Shown here piece by piece: positions 7,571-15,797 of a stretch of DNA of 22,014 nucleotides. The notes below the pieces were generated by a model that searched no databases, was not told where the DNA came from, and was given only the letters and a program-made list of their open reading frames with translations. The stretch covers positions 1-22,014 of the forward strand of contig DATAVE010000062.1 of the NCBI GenBank assembly GCA_036267875.1. The letters are read 5' to 3'. Each line of letters starts with the position of its first letter. The stretch's first letter is position 1. The position numbers and the translations under genes were made by a program. The DNA is from DASZTV01 sp036267875. GTDB lineage: Bacteria; Actinomycetota; Actinomycetes; JAFAQI01.

Positions 7571-8997
7571 CCCGCCTCGCGCCTGCGTCGTCGCCGCGAC
7601 GGATGCGAATCGCCGCCGCGCTCGTCGTTCTCAGCGGGCTGCTGGTCGCGCTGGTGCCGAGCAGCGGATCGGCTGCCGCGCGATCGTCCTGCAAGCGGCT
7701 GTCGCACGGTTACTGCATCGGCCGGCTGGTCGGCCCGCTCGCGGTGTCGGGCCGCAAGATCATCGACAAGGGTCAGGGCGGCGCACCTGTCCTCTTCCAA
7801 GGCGTGATGTTCGACGGTCCGGGCTGGCTCGAGGGTCAGCCGTCGTACAACGTCAAGGGCTTCCCGGACGCGGGCGCGGTCAACACCCTCGAGGCGTGGG
7901 GCATCAACTTCGTCCGACTCGCACTGTCGTCGGACATCTACGACCAGACCTGTCGCGAGGACTACGACCGCAGCTATCCCGCGCCCGGCTATCGCCAGGA
8001 CGTGACCAACAGCGTCAATGCCCTGACATCAGCAGGGATGTACGTCGAGATCCTGCTCTACACGTCGAACCCCGCGTGCAAGCTGAGCGGCGGCCCGAAC
8101 ACAAGCGGGCTCGCGCCGATGCCGGGACAGGATGCGATCGCGTTCTGGCAGGTGATCGCGAAGGAGTTCGCGTCGAACCCGCTCGTCGGCTTCTCACCAT
8201 GGAACGAGCCCGAGGTATGCGCGACCGGCGCGACCGCCGCCAAGCCGGTGACGTCGACCTGTAGCCAATCCGACCTCGACGACGGCTGGACGAAGAACCT
8301 GACGATGAAGGCCGACATCAGCTACTCCGACGTCGGCATGGACCGGATGTTCCAGGTGATCCACAAGGCAGCGCCGTCGAGCCTGGTGTTCCTCGACGCG
8401 AATGGCTGGGCGGCACAGCCCGAGACCTACGCCAACCTGCCGTCGGACATCGCCGCGTCGAACCAGCTGGTCGATGTGTTGCACCCATATGACTGTCAGG
8501 ACCGCACGCCCGCCAACAAGACCGCCAAGCAGAAGACGACGGCGATCTGCGTGAACCGGGCACCGGAGCTGTGCAGCACGATCGCGCCGCGACTGTCGAC
8601 GTTCGACTCAGACCTCTACACCCACGCGCGACTGTCGCGCCCTGTGGTCTACGACGAGGTCGGCTTCCCCGAGGGCGAGCAAGTCTACGAAGGTCCCGGC
8701 AAGTCGTTCGGGCGGACCGTCGAGTCGCCGATCAAGGTCTACCAACACGGGCTGTACCTCAACAACTTCATCGCTGAGGCGGAGTCGCGAGGCGAGGGGT
8801 TCGCTGCCTTCACGTTCGATGACAGCGACACCGGTGACAGCTGGAACGGCCCCTACCTACTGACCCACCAGCCGATCGCCTCGGGTGATCCCGGCCCATG
8901 GCCCGCCTCGGCCGACGGCGCCCTCATCAAACGCGCTGGCACCGGTCCGGCGATCACCTGCCAGAGCCCGCCGTCCGGCTACGACACCGCGGGCTGA
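7567..8997 (+). CDS. Secreted GH5-like glycoside hydrolase, copy 2 (tandem paralogue)
   Basis: A 476-residue paralogue of the preceding gene, alignable from the first mature Cys to the C-terminal PPSGYDT. The signal peptide covers roughly residues 1-37 (RRMRIAAALVVLSGLLVALV, then GSAAA). EAWGINFVRL, FSPWNEPEV with acid/base Glu214, VLHPYDCQD and VVYDEVGFPEG with nucleophile Glu364 are intact, so both copies look active. All ten mature cysteines of copy 1 are kept at matching places. Differences cluster in the loops after the Cys near 218 and in the segment around 312-330, which may change substrate fit. Its ATG overlaps the TGA of copy 1. The start is fixed by the signal peptide. Confidence 0.85.
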   Translation: MTRLAPASSPRRMRIAAALVVLSGLLVALVPSSGSAAARSSCKRLSHGYCIGRLVGPLAVSGRKIIDKGQGGAPVLFQGVMFDGPGWLEGQPSYNVKGFPDAGAVNTLEAWGINFVRLALSSDIYDQTCREDYDRSYPAPGYRQDVTNSVNALTSAGMYVEILLYTSNPACKLSGGPNTSGLAPMPGQDAIAFWQVIAKEFASNPLVGFSPWNEPEVCATGATAAKPVTSTCSQSDLDDGWTKNLTMKADISYSDVGMDRMFQVIHKAAPSSLVFLDANGWAAQPETYANLPSDIAASNQLVDVLHPYDCQDRTPANKTAKQKTTAICVNRAPELCSTIAPRLSTFDSDLYTHARLSRPVVYDEVGFPEGEQVYEGPGKSFGRTVESPIKVYQHGLYLNNFIAEAESRGEGFAAFTFDDSDTGDSWNGPYLLTHQPIASGDPGPWPASADGALIKRAGTGPAITCQSPPSGYDTAG

Positions 8998-9006
8998 GCG
9001 CAGCGG

Positions 9007-10707
9007 ATGACTGACCGGACGATCTCCATCGACCGGCCGCAAGTGCGGCTGCGCTCGTGGCAGGCAGAGGCACTGGCTCGCTACCGCGAGGCCGGACCGA
9101 CTGACTTCCTCGTCACCGCGACACCTGGGGCCGGCAAGACCACGTTTGCCCTCACATTGGCCAGCGACCTGATGAGCCGGCGCGCGATCGATCGAGTCGT
9201 CGTCGTCGCTCCGACGGACCACCTGCGCACGCAGTGGGCGTACGCCGCAGACCGGATCGGGATGCGACTCGACCCGACGCTCGGGAACGACGCCGGCGCC
9301 GTGCGCACCGACATGCACGGCTATGTCACGACGTACGCCCAGGTCGCGGCCCGGCCGGCGATCCACGAGGCACGCACCCGTGCCAAGCGCAGCCTGGTGA
9401 TCCTCGATGAGATCCACCACGCGGGAGACGGTCTCTCGTGGGGCGAGGCAACGATGCTCGCATTCGACACGGCGACGCGGCGCCTCGCGCTGACCGGGAC
9501 ACCGTTTCGCACGCGGGCCGACGAGCGGATTCCGTTCGTTCGCTACGAGACGGATAGCGAAGGCGCGCTGTGCAGCATCGCCGACTACACGTACGGCTAT
9601 GCCGAGGCACTGCGTGAGGGCGTCGTCCGGCCCGTGGTGTTCGCGGCGTACACCGGAGTCTCTCGCTGGAAGAACTCCGCCGGAGACGTGATCGCCGCAT
9701 CCCTGTCGGAGACATCGACGCAGAGCGTCGAGGCTCGCGCATGGAAGACCGCGCTGAACCCCACCGGCAAGTGGGTCCCGCACGTCATCGCGGCGATGGA
9801 TGAGCGGATCACTCACCTGCGTGCGACGTCGATGCCGGACGCGGCAGCGATCGTGCTGGCCAGCGACCAGGACGACGCAAAGGCGTACGCCGATATCGTC
9901 ACGCGGATCACCGGTCACAAGCCCGCGCTGATCGTGTCCGGAGACCCGAAGGCCAGCAAGCGACTCGAGCGGTTCACCAACTCCGACGACCGCTTTGCGG
10001 TCTGCGTGCGGATGATCAGCGAAGGCGTCGATATCCCTCGCGCGGCTTGTCTGGCATGGATGACGAGCTATCGGACGCCGCTGTTCTTCGCGCAAGCAGT
10101 CGGTCGCGTCGTGCGGTCGCGGCGGCCGGGCGAGGCGGCGACCGTGTTCCTACCTGCGGTGCGACCGCTGCTGGCGCTCGCAGCCGAGATGGAGGTGGCG
10201 CGGAACAGCGTCATGCCGCCGCGGGCCTCCGAGGATGATGCCCACGACCTCGACCCGCTCGTCGCGGACGAGGATCGGATCGGGATGTCGGACACCTGGG
10301 AGGCGCTGGACTCCGACGCCGAGTTTGCGCACGTGCTCGAGGGCGGTCGTGCCGTCCTCGCCTCGACCGCCCCGCATAGCGACGACGACCAGGACTATCT
10401 CGGCCTGCCCGGGCTGCTCACCGCCGAGCAGACCGCATCCTTGCTGGCCCGCCGCGATGAGGCGCACCGCCGACGAGCAACGCAGGACGAGCTGTTCGGC
10501 GTACCTCGGGATACGTCGTGGCAGTCGGTCGCGGGACTCCGCAAGGAGATCAACGACATGGTCCGCAAGCTCGCGTCACGTCAGAAGCTCACCCCGGCGA
10601 TCGTGCACGGTCAGCTACGTAAGGCTGTCCCGGGTCCGGAGTCGGCGAAGGCGTCGGAGGAGATCCTCGTCGCCCGCCGCGACTGGCTCATGGAACAGGT
10701 CTTCTAG
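9007..10707 (+). CDS. SF2 DEAD/DEAH-type helicase
   Basis: A 566-residue superfamily 2 helicase or translocase. The RecA1 half shows a Q-motif-like LRSWQAEAL (15-23), Walker A TPGAGKTT (39-46), DEIH (134-137) and TGTPFR (163-168). The RecA2 half shows SEGVDIP (338-344) and QAVGRVVR (363-370). The C-terminal 180 residues are acidic then basic, with no recognised domain. It resembles the ComF/UvrB-like single-subunit helicases common in actinobacteria; no nuclease, methyltransferase or Cas partner is next to it, so a role in defence is not supported. It starts 9 nt after the second GH5 gene with only a weak ribosome site, and no terminator is visible between them. Confidence 0.88.
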   Translation: MTDRTISIDRPQVRLRSWQAEALARYREAGPTDFLVTATPGAGKTTFALTLASDLMSRRAIDRVVVVAPTDHLRTQWAYAADRIGMRLDPTLGNDAGAVRTDMHGYVTTYAQVAARPAIHEARTRAKRSLVILDEIHHAGDGLSWGEATMLAFDTATRRLALTGTPFRTRADERIPFVRYETDSEGALCSIADYTYGYAEALREGVVRPVVFAAYTGVSRWKNSAGDVIAASLSETSTQSVEARAWKTALNPTGKWVPHVIAAMDERITHLRATSMPDAAAIVLASDQDDAKAYADIVTRITGHKPALIVSGDPKASKRLERFTNSDDRFAVCVRMISEGVDIPRAACLAWMTSYRTPLFFAQAVGRVVRSRRPGEAATVFLPAVRPLLALAAEMEVARNSVMPPRASEDDAHDLDPLVADEDRIGMSDTWEALDSDAEFAHVLEGGRAVLASTAPHSDDDQDYLGLPGLLTAEQTASLLARRDEAHRRRATQDELFGVPRDTSWQSVAGLRKEINDMVRKLASRQKLTPAIVHGQLRKAVPGPESAKASEEILVARRDWLMEQVF

Positions 10708-10781
10708 CCTTCCAATCGCTTGACCGGCGTGGGAGCCTCGCTGGCAGATCGGCGATCAACTCGCGAACGACCGGGGGCACG

Positions 10782-12193
10782 ATGACCTGTCCTGGCTGTG
10801 GCACCGTGAACACCCCGGGAGCACGCTTTTGTCAGGCGTGCGGACTCAACATGGCCACGCCAGCTTCGGCCACAGCTGCGGAAACCCGGCCAACCGAGCC
10901 AGCCCCGGTGTCGGCGCCGATCGCGACCCAATCCTGGGAACAAGCAACGAGCGCAGCCGCACCTAAGCGCGAGTGGCGCTTCGACCCGGAGAAGCTGGTT
11001 GTGGGTGACTGGGTCGGGGCTCTCATCGCGGCGCTCAGCGGACTAGTGGTGATGCTTGCGTTCGCAGCCGCAATCGCCGGCATCGATCCGACGCCGCATG
11101 TCCACGCCGGTGGCTTCATCCACCAGATGCTCGCGCTCGTCATGTTGATGGTTGGCGGCGCCGTAAAGATCGCGTCGAACGACAATCCGATCGCGAACTC
11201 CGGTAGCTCAGTCATCGGGCTCTCGGTGACACCGTTGCTTGCCAGCGCCGCAGGCTTCTCGACGATGGCCATCGTCTTCACCCGGCGCCTCAAGCGGTCA
11301 CCAACGACGGCAGCCAGCTTCCTGCTCCAGGCGGTTCGCCTCCTGCTTGTCGTCGTGCTCCTTCTGATTGCGGTGAGCATCGCGGCTCGCGGCGGACATT
11401 CGACCAGTGCCACCGACTACGTCCGGGTGCGAGGTCCTTACAGCGTCTTCTTCGGTGCGTGCATGACCATGCTGGCTCTGGTCATCACGTTCTTCTTCGG
11501 ATTTGGTGAAGCGATGACTGGCCGAGCCGCACTCTGGCGGGCCCGCCTTCTCGGCCCTGCCATCGGCATCGTCGCGTTGATCCTCGTGAGCTTCGTGGCG
11601 AGCACGATCTACGCACTCATCCAGATCCTCGCCGATCCGCAGCACCTATCGACGATGTCTCAGCTCGGGTTGATCTCAGACAACACGTCCGGTCGCAAAG
11701 GTGAGCTCGACAGTCTGCTGGCATTCGGCCTCAACAACGCCATGTGGATGTTGTCCTGGGGAATGGGCATACCTCTTCGGGTTGCATTTCTCGCCCACAG
11801 CCACAAGATCGGGCTCACCCGCTTCACTGACCAAAACGGCCTCTACTGGTTGGTTCCTGTCGCGACGGCCGCGATGTGGCTAACGGCCGCGGGGATCGCC
11901 CATCTCTACTCAGCCACGCCGATCGAGGGGCGAAGGAACGGATACAGACTGCCGATCCTCGCACCTGTGCTGACGACGCGATCTTCGTCATCGGTGGATT
12001 GGCGGAGCAGCCGAGCATCCCTGGTGGTGCCATTCGCTTCCACTTCTACTTCTGGTGGGCTCTGCTGTTAGGAGTCGTATGGGCGGCAGTCGCGGGTGTG
12101 ATTGGCCCAATGATCGTGATGGCATTGCCCAACGGCGCGATCCGTCGAGTTCGCGGACAACTCGTACGCATGTTCGGGGCGCCGCCCGGGTGA
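10782..12193 (+). pseudogene. Zinc-ribbon polytopic membrane protein, frame broken near 11927-11930
   Basis: The protein begins with a zinc ribbon MTCPGCGTVNTPGARFCQAC (Cys3, 6, 17, 20), then a Pro/Ala/Thr-rich linker and about seven hydrophobic segments between residues 75 and 375. In the first frame the sequence after Glu-Gly near residue 383 turns into Ser/Arg-rich, non-membrane residues and stops at 12071. The -1 frame instead reads on to 12193 through DDAIFVIGGLAEQPSIPGG and a clean final membrane helix (FYFWWALLLGVVWAAVAGVI) with a basic tail. The switch point fits loss of one G in the GGGG run at 11927-11930; with five G the gene would encode 470 residues. This is a recent one-base deletion, a sequencing error or, less likely, programmed frameshifting. 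The start has a GGGGG ribosome site. Function unknown. Confidence 0.65.
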
Positions 12194-12200
12194 AGACCCG

Positions 12201-13316
12201 CTAGAGGGCCGACTCCACGAGCTGAGCAGTCGAGAGCAGCAGCGCTTCAGAGTTGAGCGGTCCGACCAGCTGCAGGCTGGCCGGCAGCCGAGAACCCAAC
12301 GCCCGGATCGGCTGGGCGGTGCACGGTGACCCGGCGCCGTTGAACACAGTCATGTGCTTGGTCATCTCCATCACGATCGGGAGCAGCGAGGTCGACGTCA
12401 CCGAGTCGATCCGCGGCGGGAAGATCGGCATCGTCGGCAAGGCCAGCAGCTGAACTCCGTCGAATACCCGATCGAAGGACTTACGCCATTGGTCCAGACC
12501 GGCTCGCGCACCGTCTGAATCCGCACCGTTGCCGAACGCCACGATCTCGGCGACGTCGGCACCAACCTCCTCCGGGTGTGCCGCGATCAGCGCATGGTTG
12601 TTGTCCCAGATCTCCTGCACATAGATCGTCAGCCAGGCATCTGCGGCTGGCTCGAGGTCGTCCCACGCAAGCTCGACAACCTCGAATCCGGCCGCTTGCA
12701 ACGCGGCGTCCACCGCCGCTTCGATCACCGGATCACCGTCGGTGCGGATCCTTCCGATGGAGGTCGCCGGCCCAGCAGCCGCGTTGAAACCGGGCTCGAG
12801 TAGCTGCATGCCGGCAACCAGACCGGCGACGTCGCGCGCCATCGGACCGATGGTGTCGAAGCTGGGCGCGAGCGGCCAGACACCGTCGAGCGAGATTCGA
12901 CCATGAGTTGTCTTCAGGCCCGCGATGCCGCAGCAGGCGGCGGGGATTCGCACCGAGCCCCCGGTATCGGATCCGTAGGCGATGTCCGCCTCGTCTTCGG
13001 CGACGGCCGTCGCTGACCCACTCGACGAGCCACCGGGCACGAGGTCGGCATCGACCGGGTTCGTCGGCGTACCGAACCAGGGGTTGATGCCGAGGGGCAG
13101 CGCAGCGAGCTCGTGCAGGTTTGTCTTCCCGACGATGCGAGCGCCAGCCGCCCGCGCTCCGGCCATGCAGGCTGCGTCCTTGGCGGCTGGCTTTGCGGTG
13201 CGTTCGACGGCCCGGCAGCCGGCGGTCGTCGGCACGCCGTCGATGTCGATCAGGTCCTTGACCGCGAGCCGCGGACCTTCGCCGACGCCGTCGAGCCGCG
13301 TGATGAACGTCGTCAT
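12201..13316 (-). CDS. Amidase signature family hydrolase
   Basis: A 371-residue amidase-signature enzyme that should hydrolyse an amide or ester. The Ser-cisSer-Lys triad is visible: Lys20 in LAVKDLIDIDG, the cis-Ser in VPGGSSSGSATAVA (about residue 97), and nucleophile Ser121 in GSDTGGSVRIPAACCGIAGLK. It is shorter than most family members (450-500), mainly in the C-terminal half, but the core is complete. The start at 13316 is chosen because it falls 2 nt after the stop of the SnoaL-like gene and begins the conserved N-terminus; an in-frame extension upstream lies inside that gene. It is the third gene of the FadE-SnoaL-amidase operon. Whether its substrate belongs to the same pathway is inferred from position only. 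Confidence 0.9.
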   Translation of the reverse strand: MTTFITRLDGVGEGPRLAVKDLIDIDGVPTTAGCRAVERTAKPAAKDAACMAGARAAGARIVGKTNLHELAALPLGINPWFGTPTNPVDADLVPGGSSSGSATAVAEDEADIAYGSDTGGSVRIPAACCGIAGLKTTHGRISLDGVWPLAPSFDTIGPMARDVAGLVAGMQLLEPGFNAAAGPATSIGRIRTDGDPVIEAAVDAALQAAGFEVVELAWDDLEPAADAWLTIYVQEIWDNNHALIAAHPEEVGADVAEIVAFGNGADSDGARAGLDQWRKSFDRVFDGVQLLALPTMPIFPPRIDSVTSTSLLPIVMEMTKHMTVFNGAGSPCTAQPIRALGSRLPASLQLVGPLNSEALLLSTAQLVESAL

Positions 13317-13318
13317 GC

Positions 13319-13729
13319 TCAGCCGGCCACTGTCAGCTCGGGGTGGCGGGCCTCCCACTCCGCGACCACCTGAGTGTCGAGGAACACCCGAATGCTGCGG
13401 ACCCTGAAGCCGCGGGAGACGATGTACTCCACGCCCTCGTTGGCGTAGTCATCGCCGATCGTGTCGCTGAACCGCATCGCGATACGCATCGCCCACGGAG
13501 GACCACTGACGACGACATCCTTCACGACGAGCTGGGGCTCGAGCGCGGACCACCTGTCGAGCCAGGCGTTCAGCTCGCCCTTGCCGCGATAGGTCCCGCC
13601 GAAGACTCCTTCACCCGCAAACGTGAACTCGATGTCATCTGCAGCGAGCAGGTTGACCAATCGCGCGTTGCCGACCGCCGCCTGGGCGTAGGCAACACGA
13701 AGGAATCTGCCGACCAGCCATGCGTACAT
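13319..13729 (-). CDS. SnoaL-like / NTF2-fold protein
   Basis: A 136-residue protein that looks like the SnoaL/NTF2 cone fold: an N-terminal helical part (RFLRVAYAQAAVGNARLVNLLAADDIEFTF, about 8-37), GTYRGKGELNAWLDRW and alternating beta strands ending in a conserved C-terminal strand. Such proteins act as hydratases, isomerases or cyclases, and several occur in actinobacterial catabolic operons. I cannot identify catalytic residues. The ATG at 13729 is preceded by AGGAG at good spacing and follows the upstream dehydrogenase stop by 9 nt, so it is certainly in the same operon. Confidence 0.7.
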   Translation of the reverse strand: MYAWLVGRFLRVAYAQAAVGNARLVNLLAADDIEFTFAGEGVFGGTYRGKGELNAWLDRWSALEPQLVVKDVVVSGPPWAMRIAMRFSDTIGDDYANEGVEYIVSRGFRVRSIRVFLDTQVVAEWEARHPELTVAG

Positions 13730-13738
13730 CGTGGGCTC

Positions 13739-14899
13739 CTATCCGCGAGGGAGACCGAGCATCCGACGAGCGATGATGTCGCGCTGGATCTCGTTGGATC
13801 CGCCGTAAATGGTGTCCGAGCGACTGAACAGGAACAGTCGCTGGAGCTCGTCTAGCTCGCCGCTGGCTGGGTCGAGATCGAGCGCTCGCTCGCCCTGCAC
13901 CGCCATCGCCAGCTCGCCGAGCCGCTGGTGCCACGGGGCCCAGAGCAGCTTCGAGATCGAGGCTTCCGCACCGGGCGTCTCGACAGCGAGAGTGCGAAGC
14001 GCGGTGTAGCGCATCACCCGCAGCTCGATCCACGACTGGGTGAGCCGGTCACGGATCACCGGATCGTCAGCGGCGCCGGTCTGCTTGGCGAGAGCGATCA
14101 CCTGGTCGAGCTCGTGGGCGAACCCGATCTGCTGGGCCAGCGTCGCGACACCTCGCTCGAAACCCAAGGTCGCCATCGCCACACGCCAACCGTCGCCGGG
14201 TGCTCCGACGACGTTGGCTGCCGCCGTACGCGCACCATCGAAGAAGACCTCGTTGAACTCCGACGTGCCCGTGATCTGCATGATCGGCCGGATCTCGATC
14301 CCGTCCTGGTGCATGGGGACGAGCAGGTATGACAAGCCGTCGTGACGCATCGAGTCAGGGTCGGTGCGCGCGACCACGAAACACCAGTCGGCGAGATGCG
14401 CGAGCGACGTCCAGACCTTCTGCCCGGTGATGACCCATTCGTCGCCGTCACGCACCGCGCGCGTCTTCACTCCCGCCAGGTCGGAGCCGGCTCCTGGCTC
14501 GGAGTAGCCCTGGCACCACAACTCGCTGCCGTCCTTGACCGCCGGAAGGAAGCGGCGCTTCTGCTCGTCGTCAGCGCAGGCGATCAGCGTGGGTGCAAGC
14601 AGGTTCTCGCCCATGTGGTTGACGCGATGCGGAGCGTCGGCCCTTGCGTACTCCTCGGCGAAGATGACTTGCTGCATCAACGAGGCGCCGCGACCGTACG
14701 GTGCCGGCCAGCCGAGTCCGACCCAGCCGTGCTCGCCGAGCAGTCGCTCCCAGGAGCGCCTGACCTCGAAGCCCTCATGCTCCCGGCCGGGCCCGCCCGC
14801 GTCACCCAGCTCGGCGTACTCCCCCACGAGGTGGGTCTCGAGCCAGGTACGAACCTCGAGGCGAAAGGCCTCGTCCTCGGCGGTGAAGCGAAGGTCCAC
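13739..14899 (-). CDS. Acyl-CoA dehydrogenase (FadE type)
   Basis: A 386-residue acyl-CoA dehydrogenase with all usual marks: GWPAPYGRG (63-71), the flavin loop QGYSEPGAGSDLAG (130-143), ITGQKVWTS (157-165) and the C-terminal TIYGGSNEIQRDIIARRMLG. Glu248 in LGFERG matches the catalytic base of isovaleryl-CoA and FadE26-type enzymes by position. Unlike the pair at the left of the window it has no partner subunit next to it. The GTG start at 14899 has no clear ribosome site but lies 6 nt after a TANNNT hexamer, as in a leaderless mRNA. It is the first gene of an operon with the SnoaL-like and amidase genes and is divergent from the alpha/beta hydrolase across operator O2. Confidence 0.92.
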   Translation of the reverse strand: MDLRFTAEDEAFRLEVRTWLETHLVGEYAELGDAGGPGREHEGFEVRRSWERLLGEHGWVGLGWPAPYGRGASLMQQVIFAEEYARADAPHRVNHMGENLLAPTLIACADDEQKRRFLPAVKDGSELWCQGYSEPGAGSDLAGVKTRAVRDGDEWVITGQKVWTSLAHLADWCFVVARTDPDSMRHDGLSYLLVPMHQDGIEIRPIMQITGTSEFNEVFFDGARTAAANVVGAPGDGWRVAMATLGFERGVATLAQQIGFAHELDQVIALAKQTGAADDPVIRDRLTQSWIELRVMRYTALRTLAVETPGAEASISKLLWAPWHQRLGELAMAVQGERALDLDPASGELDELQRLFLFSRSDTIYGGSNEIQRDIIARRMLGLPRG

Positions 14900-14905
14900 A
14901 CGCCT

Positions 14906-14911
14906 ACCGTA
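14906..14911 (-). promoter_or_regulatory. Putative -10 of a leaderless promoter for the FadE-SnoaL-amidase operon
   Basis: The minus strand reads TACGGT followed by six bases and the GTG start at 14899. Operator O2 lies 20 bp further upstream, around the -35 region. On the plus strand, TACTGT at 14910-14915 overlaps it and could be the -10 of the divergent hydrolase gene. Confidence 0.45.
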
Positions 14912-14931
14912 CTGTTCCTCTGATCACGCAC

Positions 14932-14946
14932 CTGACGACCCGTCAG
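14932..14946. promoter_or_regulatory. Palindromic operator O2 (CTGACG-ACC-CGTCAG)
   Basis: The 15-bp core is identical to the core of O1 and is the reverse complement of the cores of O3 and O4. It lies between the divergent acyl-CoA dehydrogenase and alpha/beta hydrolase genes, 14 bp upstream of the ATG at 14961. Here the palindrome does not extend beyond the core. A GGAGAG ribosome site follows it for the plus-strand gene. Confidence 0.78.
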
Positions 14947-14960
14947 AAACCGGAGAGACC

Positions 14961-15797
14961 ATGCAGATCGGACAGACCACCGTCGAGGCGAACGGCCTGA
15001 CCTTCGGTGCTCTGACGTGCGGCACCGAGGGTCCACTCGCGCTGTGCGTGCATGGCTTTCCTGACTCCGCACACACCTGGAAGCACCTGCTGCCGGAGTT
15101 GGCCAACGCGGGCTACCGGGCAGTCGCGCCGTGGACCCGCGGTTACGCGCCGACGACGGTGCCAGCCGACGGTGACTACTCGGCTGCGGCCCTCGCCTCC
15201 GACGTGAACGCACTGCACGACGCTCTCGGCGGTGGCAACGACGCCGTCCTGATCGGACACGACTGGGGTGCACTGGCGACCTACAACGCCGCCGCGGACA
15301 AGCCCGACAACTGGCGCCGGCTCGTGACGCTCGCGGTGCCGCCACCGGGGCTCGCCACCGCTGCGTTCATGCGATACGAGCAGCTCAAACGCAGCTTCTA
15401 CATCATGTTGTTCCAGACGCCGCTGGCCGAGATCGTCGTCGGCGCCGACGACCTGGTCTTCATCGAGAAGCTGTGGGCCGACTGGTCTCCGTCGTACGAC
15501 GGCTCCCTCGATCTTCCGCACGTCAAGGACTCGCTGCGCGATCCCGCGAACCTGCTGGCCGCGATCGGCTACTACCGCGCGATGTTCACGGTGGGCGGAG
15601 GCGACGGCTCGCCGAGCCAGCCCACTCTTTATCTGCACGGCACCGAAGACGGCGCGTTCGGCGTCGAGGGCGTCGCGGGCACGGAGCAGAACCTGTCATC
15701 GGATTCGCGCGTCGACATCCTCGACGGCGTCGGCCACTTCCTGCACCTCGAGAAGCCCACCGAGATCAACCAGAAGATCCTCGACTGGCTCGCCTAA
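14961..15797 (+). CDS. Alpha/beta hydrolase, epoxide-hydrolase-like
   Basis: A 278-residue alpha/beta hydrolase. HGFP at 31-34 forms the oxyanion loop, GHDWGA (99-104) puts an Asp nucleophile at 101, and Asp230 (GTEDGAF) and His259 (GVGHFLHLEKP) complete the triad. An Asp nucleophile points to epoxide hydrolase or haloalkane dehalogenase rather than esterase. The cap has SFYIMLFQTPLAE and GYYRAMF, which resemble the two epoxide-activating Tyr regions of epoxide hydrolases, so that is the better guess. The first strand starts close to the ATG at 14961, which has a GGAGAG ribosome site. The gene is divergent from the dehydrogenase operon, shares operator O2, and its stop codon overlaps that of the convergent isochorismatase-like gene. 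Confidence 0.82.
   Translation: MQIGQTTVEANGLTFGALTCGTEGPLALCVHGFPDSAHTWKHLLPELANAGYRAVAPWTRGYAPTTVPADGDYSAAALASDVNALHDALGGGNDAVLIGHDWGALATYNAAADKPDNWRRLVTLAVPPPGLATAAFMRYEQLKRSFYIMLFQTPLAEIVVGADDLVFIEKLWADWSPSYDGSLDLPHVKDSLRDPANLLAAIGYYRAMFTVGGGDGSPSQPTLYLHGTEDGAFGVEGVAGTEQNLSSDSRVDILDGVGHFLHLEKPTEINQKILDWLA

Noticed and set aside
8857..10095. Long 412-codon open frame on the minus strand opposite the helicase.
   Set aside because: It is Arg/Asp/Val-rich with no motif and lies opposite a gene with complete helicase motifs, so it is a GC-rich shadow frame.
9007..10707. Helicase as part of a phage-defence island.
   Set aside because: No nuclease, methyltransferase, Cas or other defence gene is adjacent; neighbours are glycosidases and a membrane protein.
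11876..12193. Possible separate small membrane protein gene starting at GTG 11876.
   Set aside because: There is no ribosome site, the first residues lack protein-like character, and the frame continues the membrane protein exactly at the GGGG run. It is better explained as its displaced 3' end.
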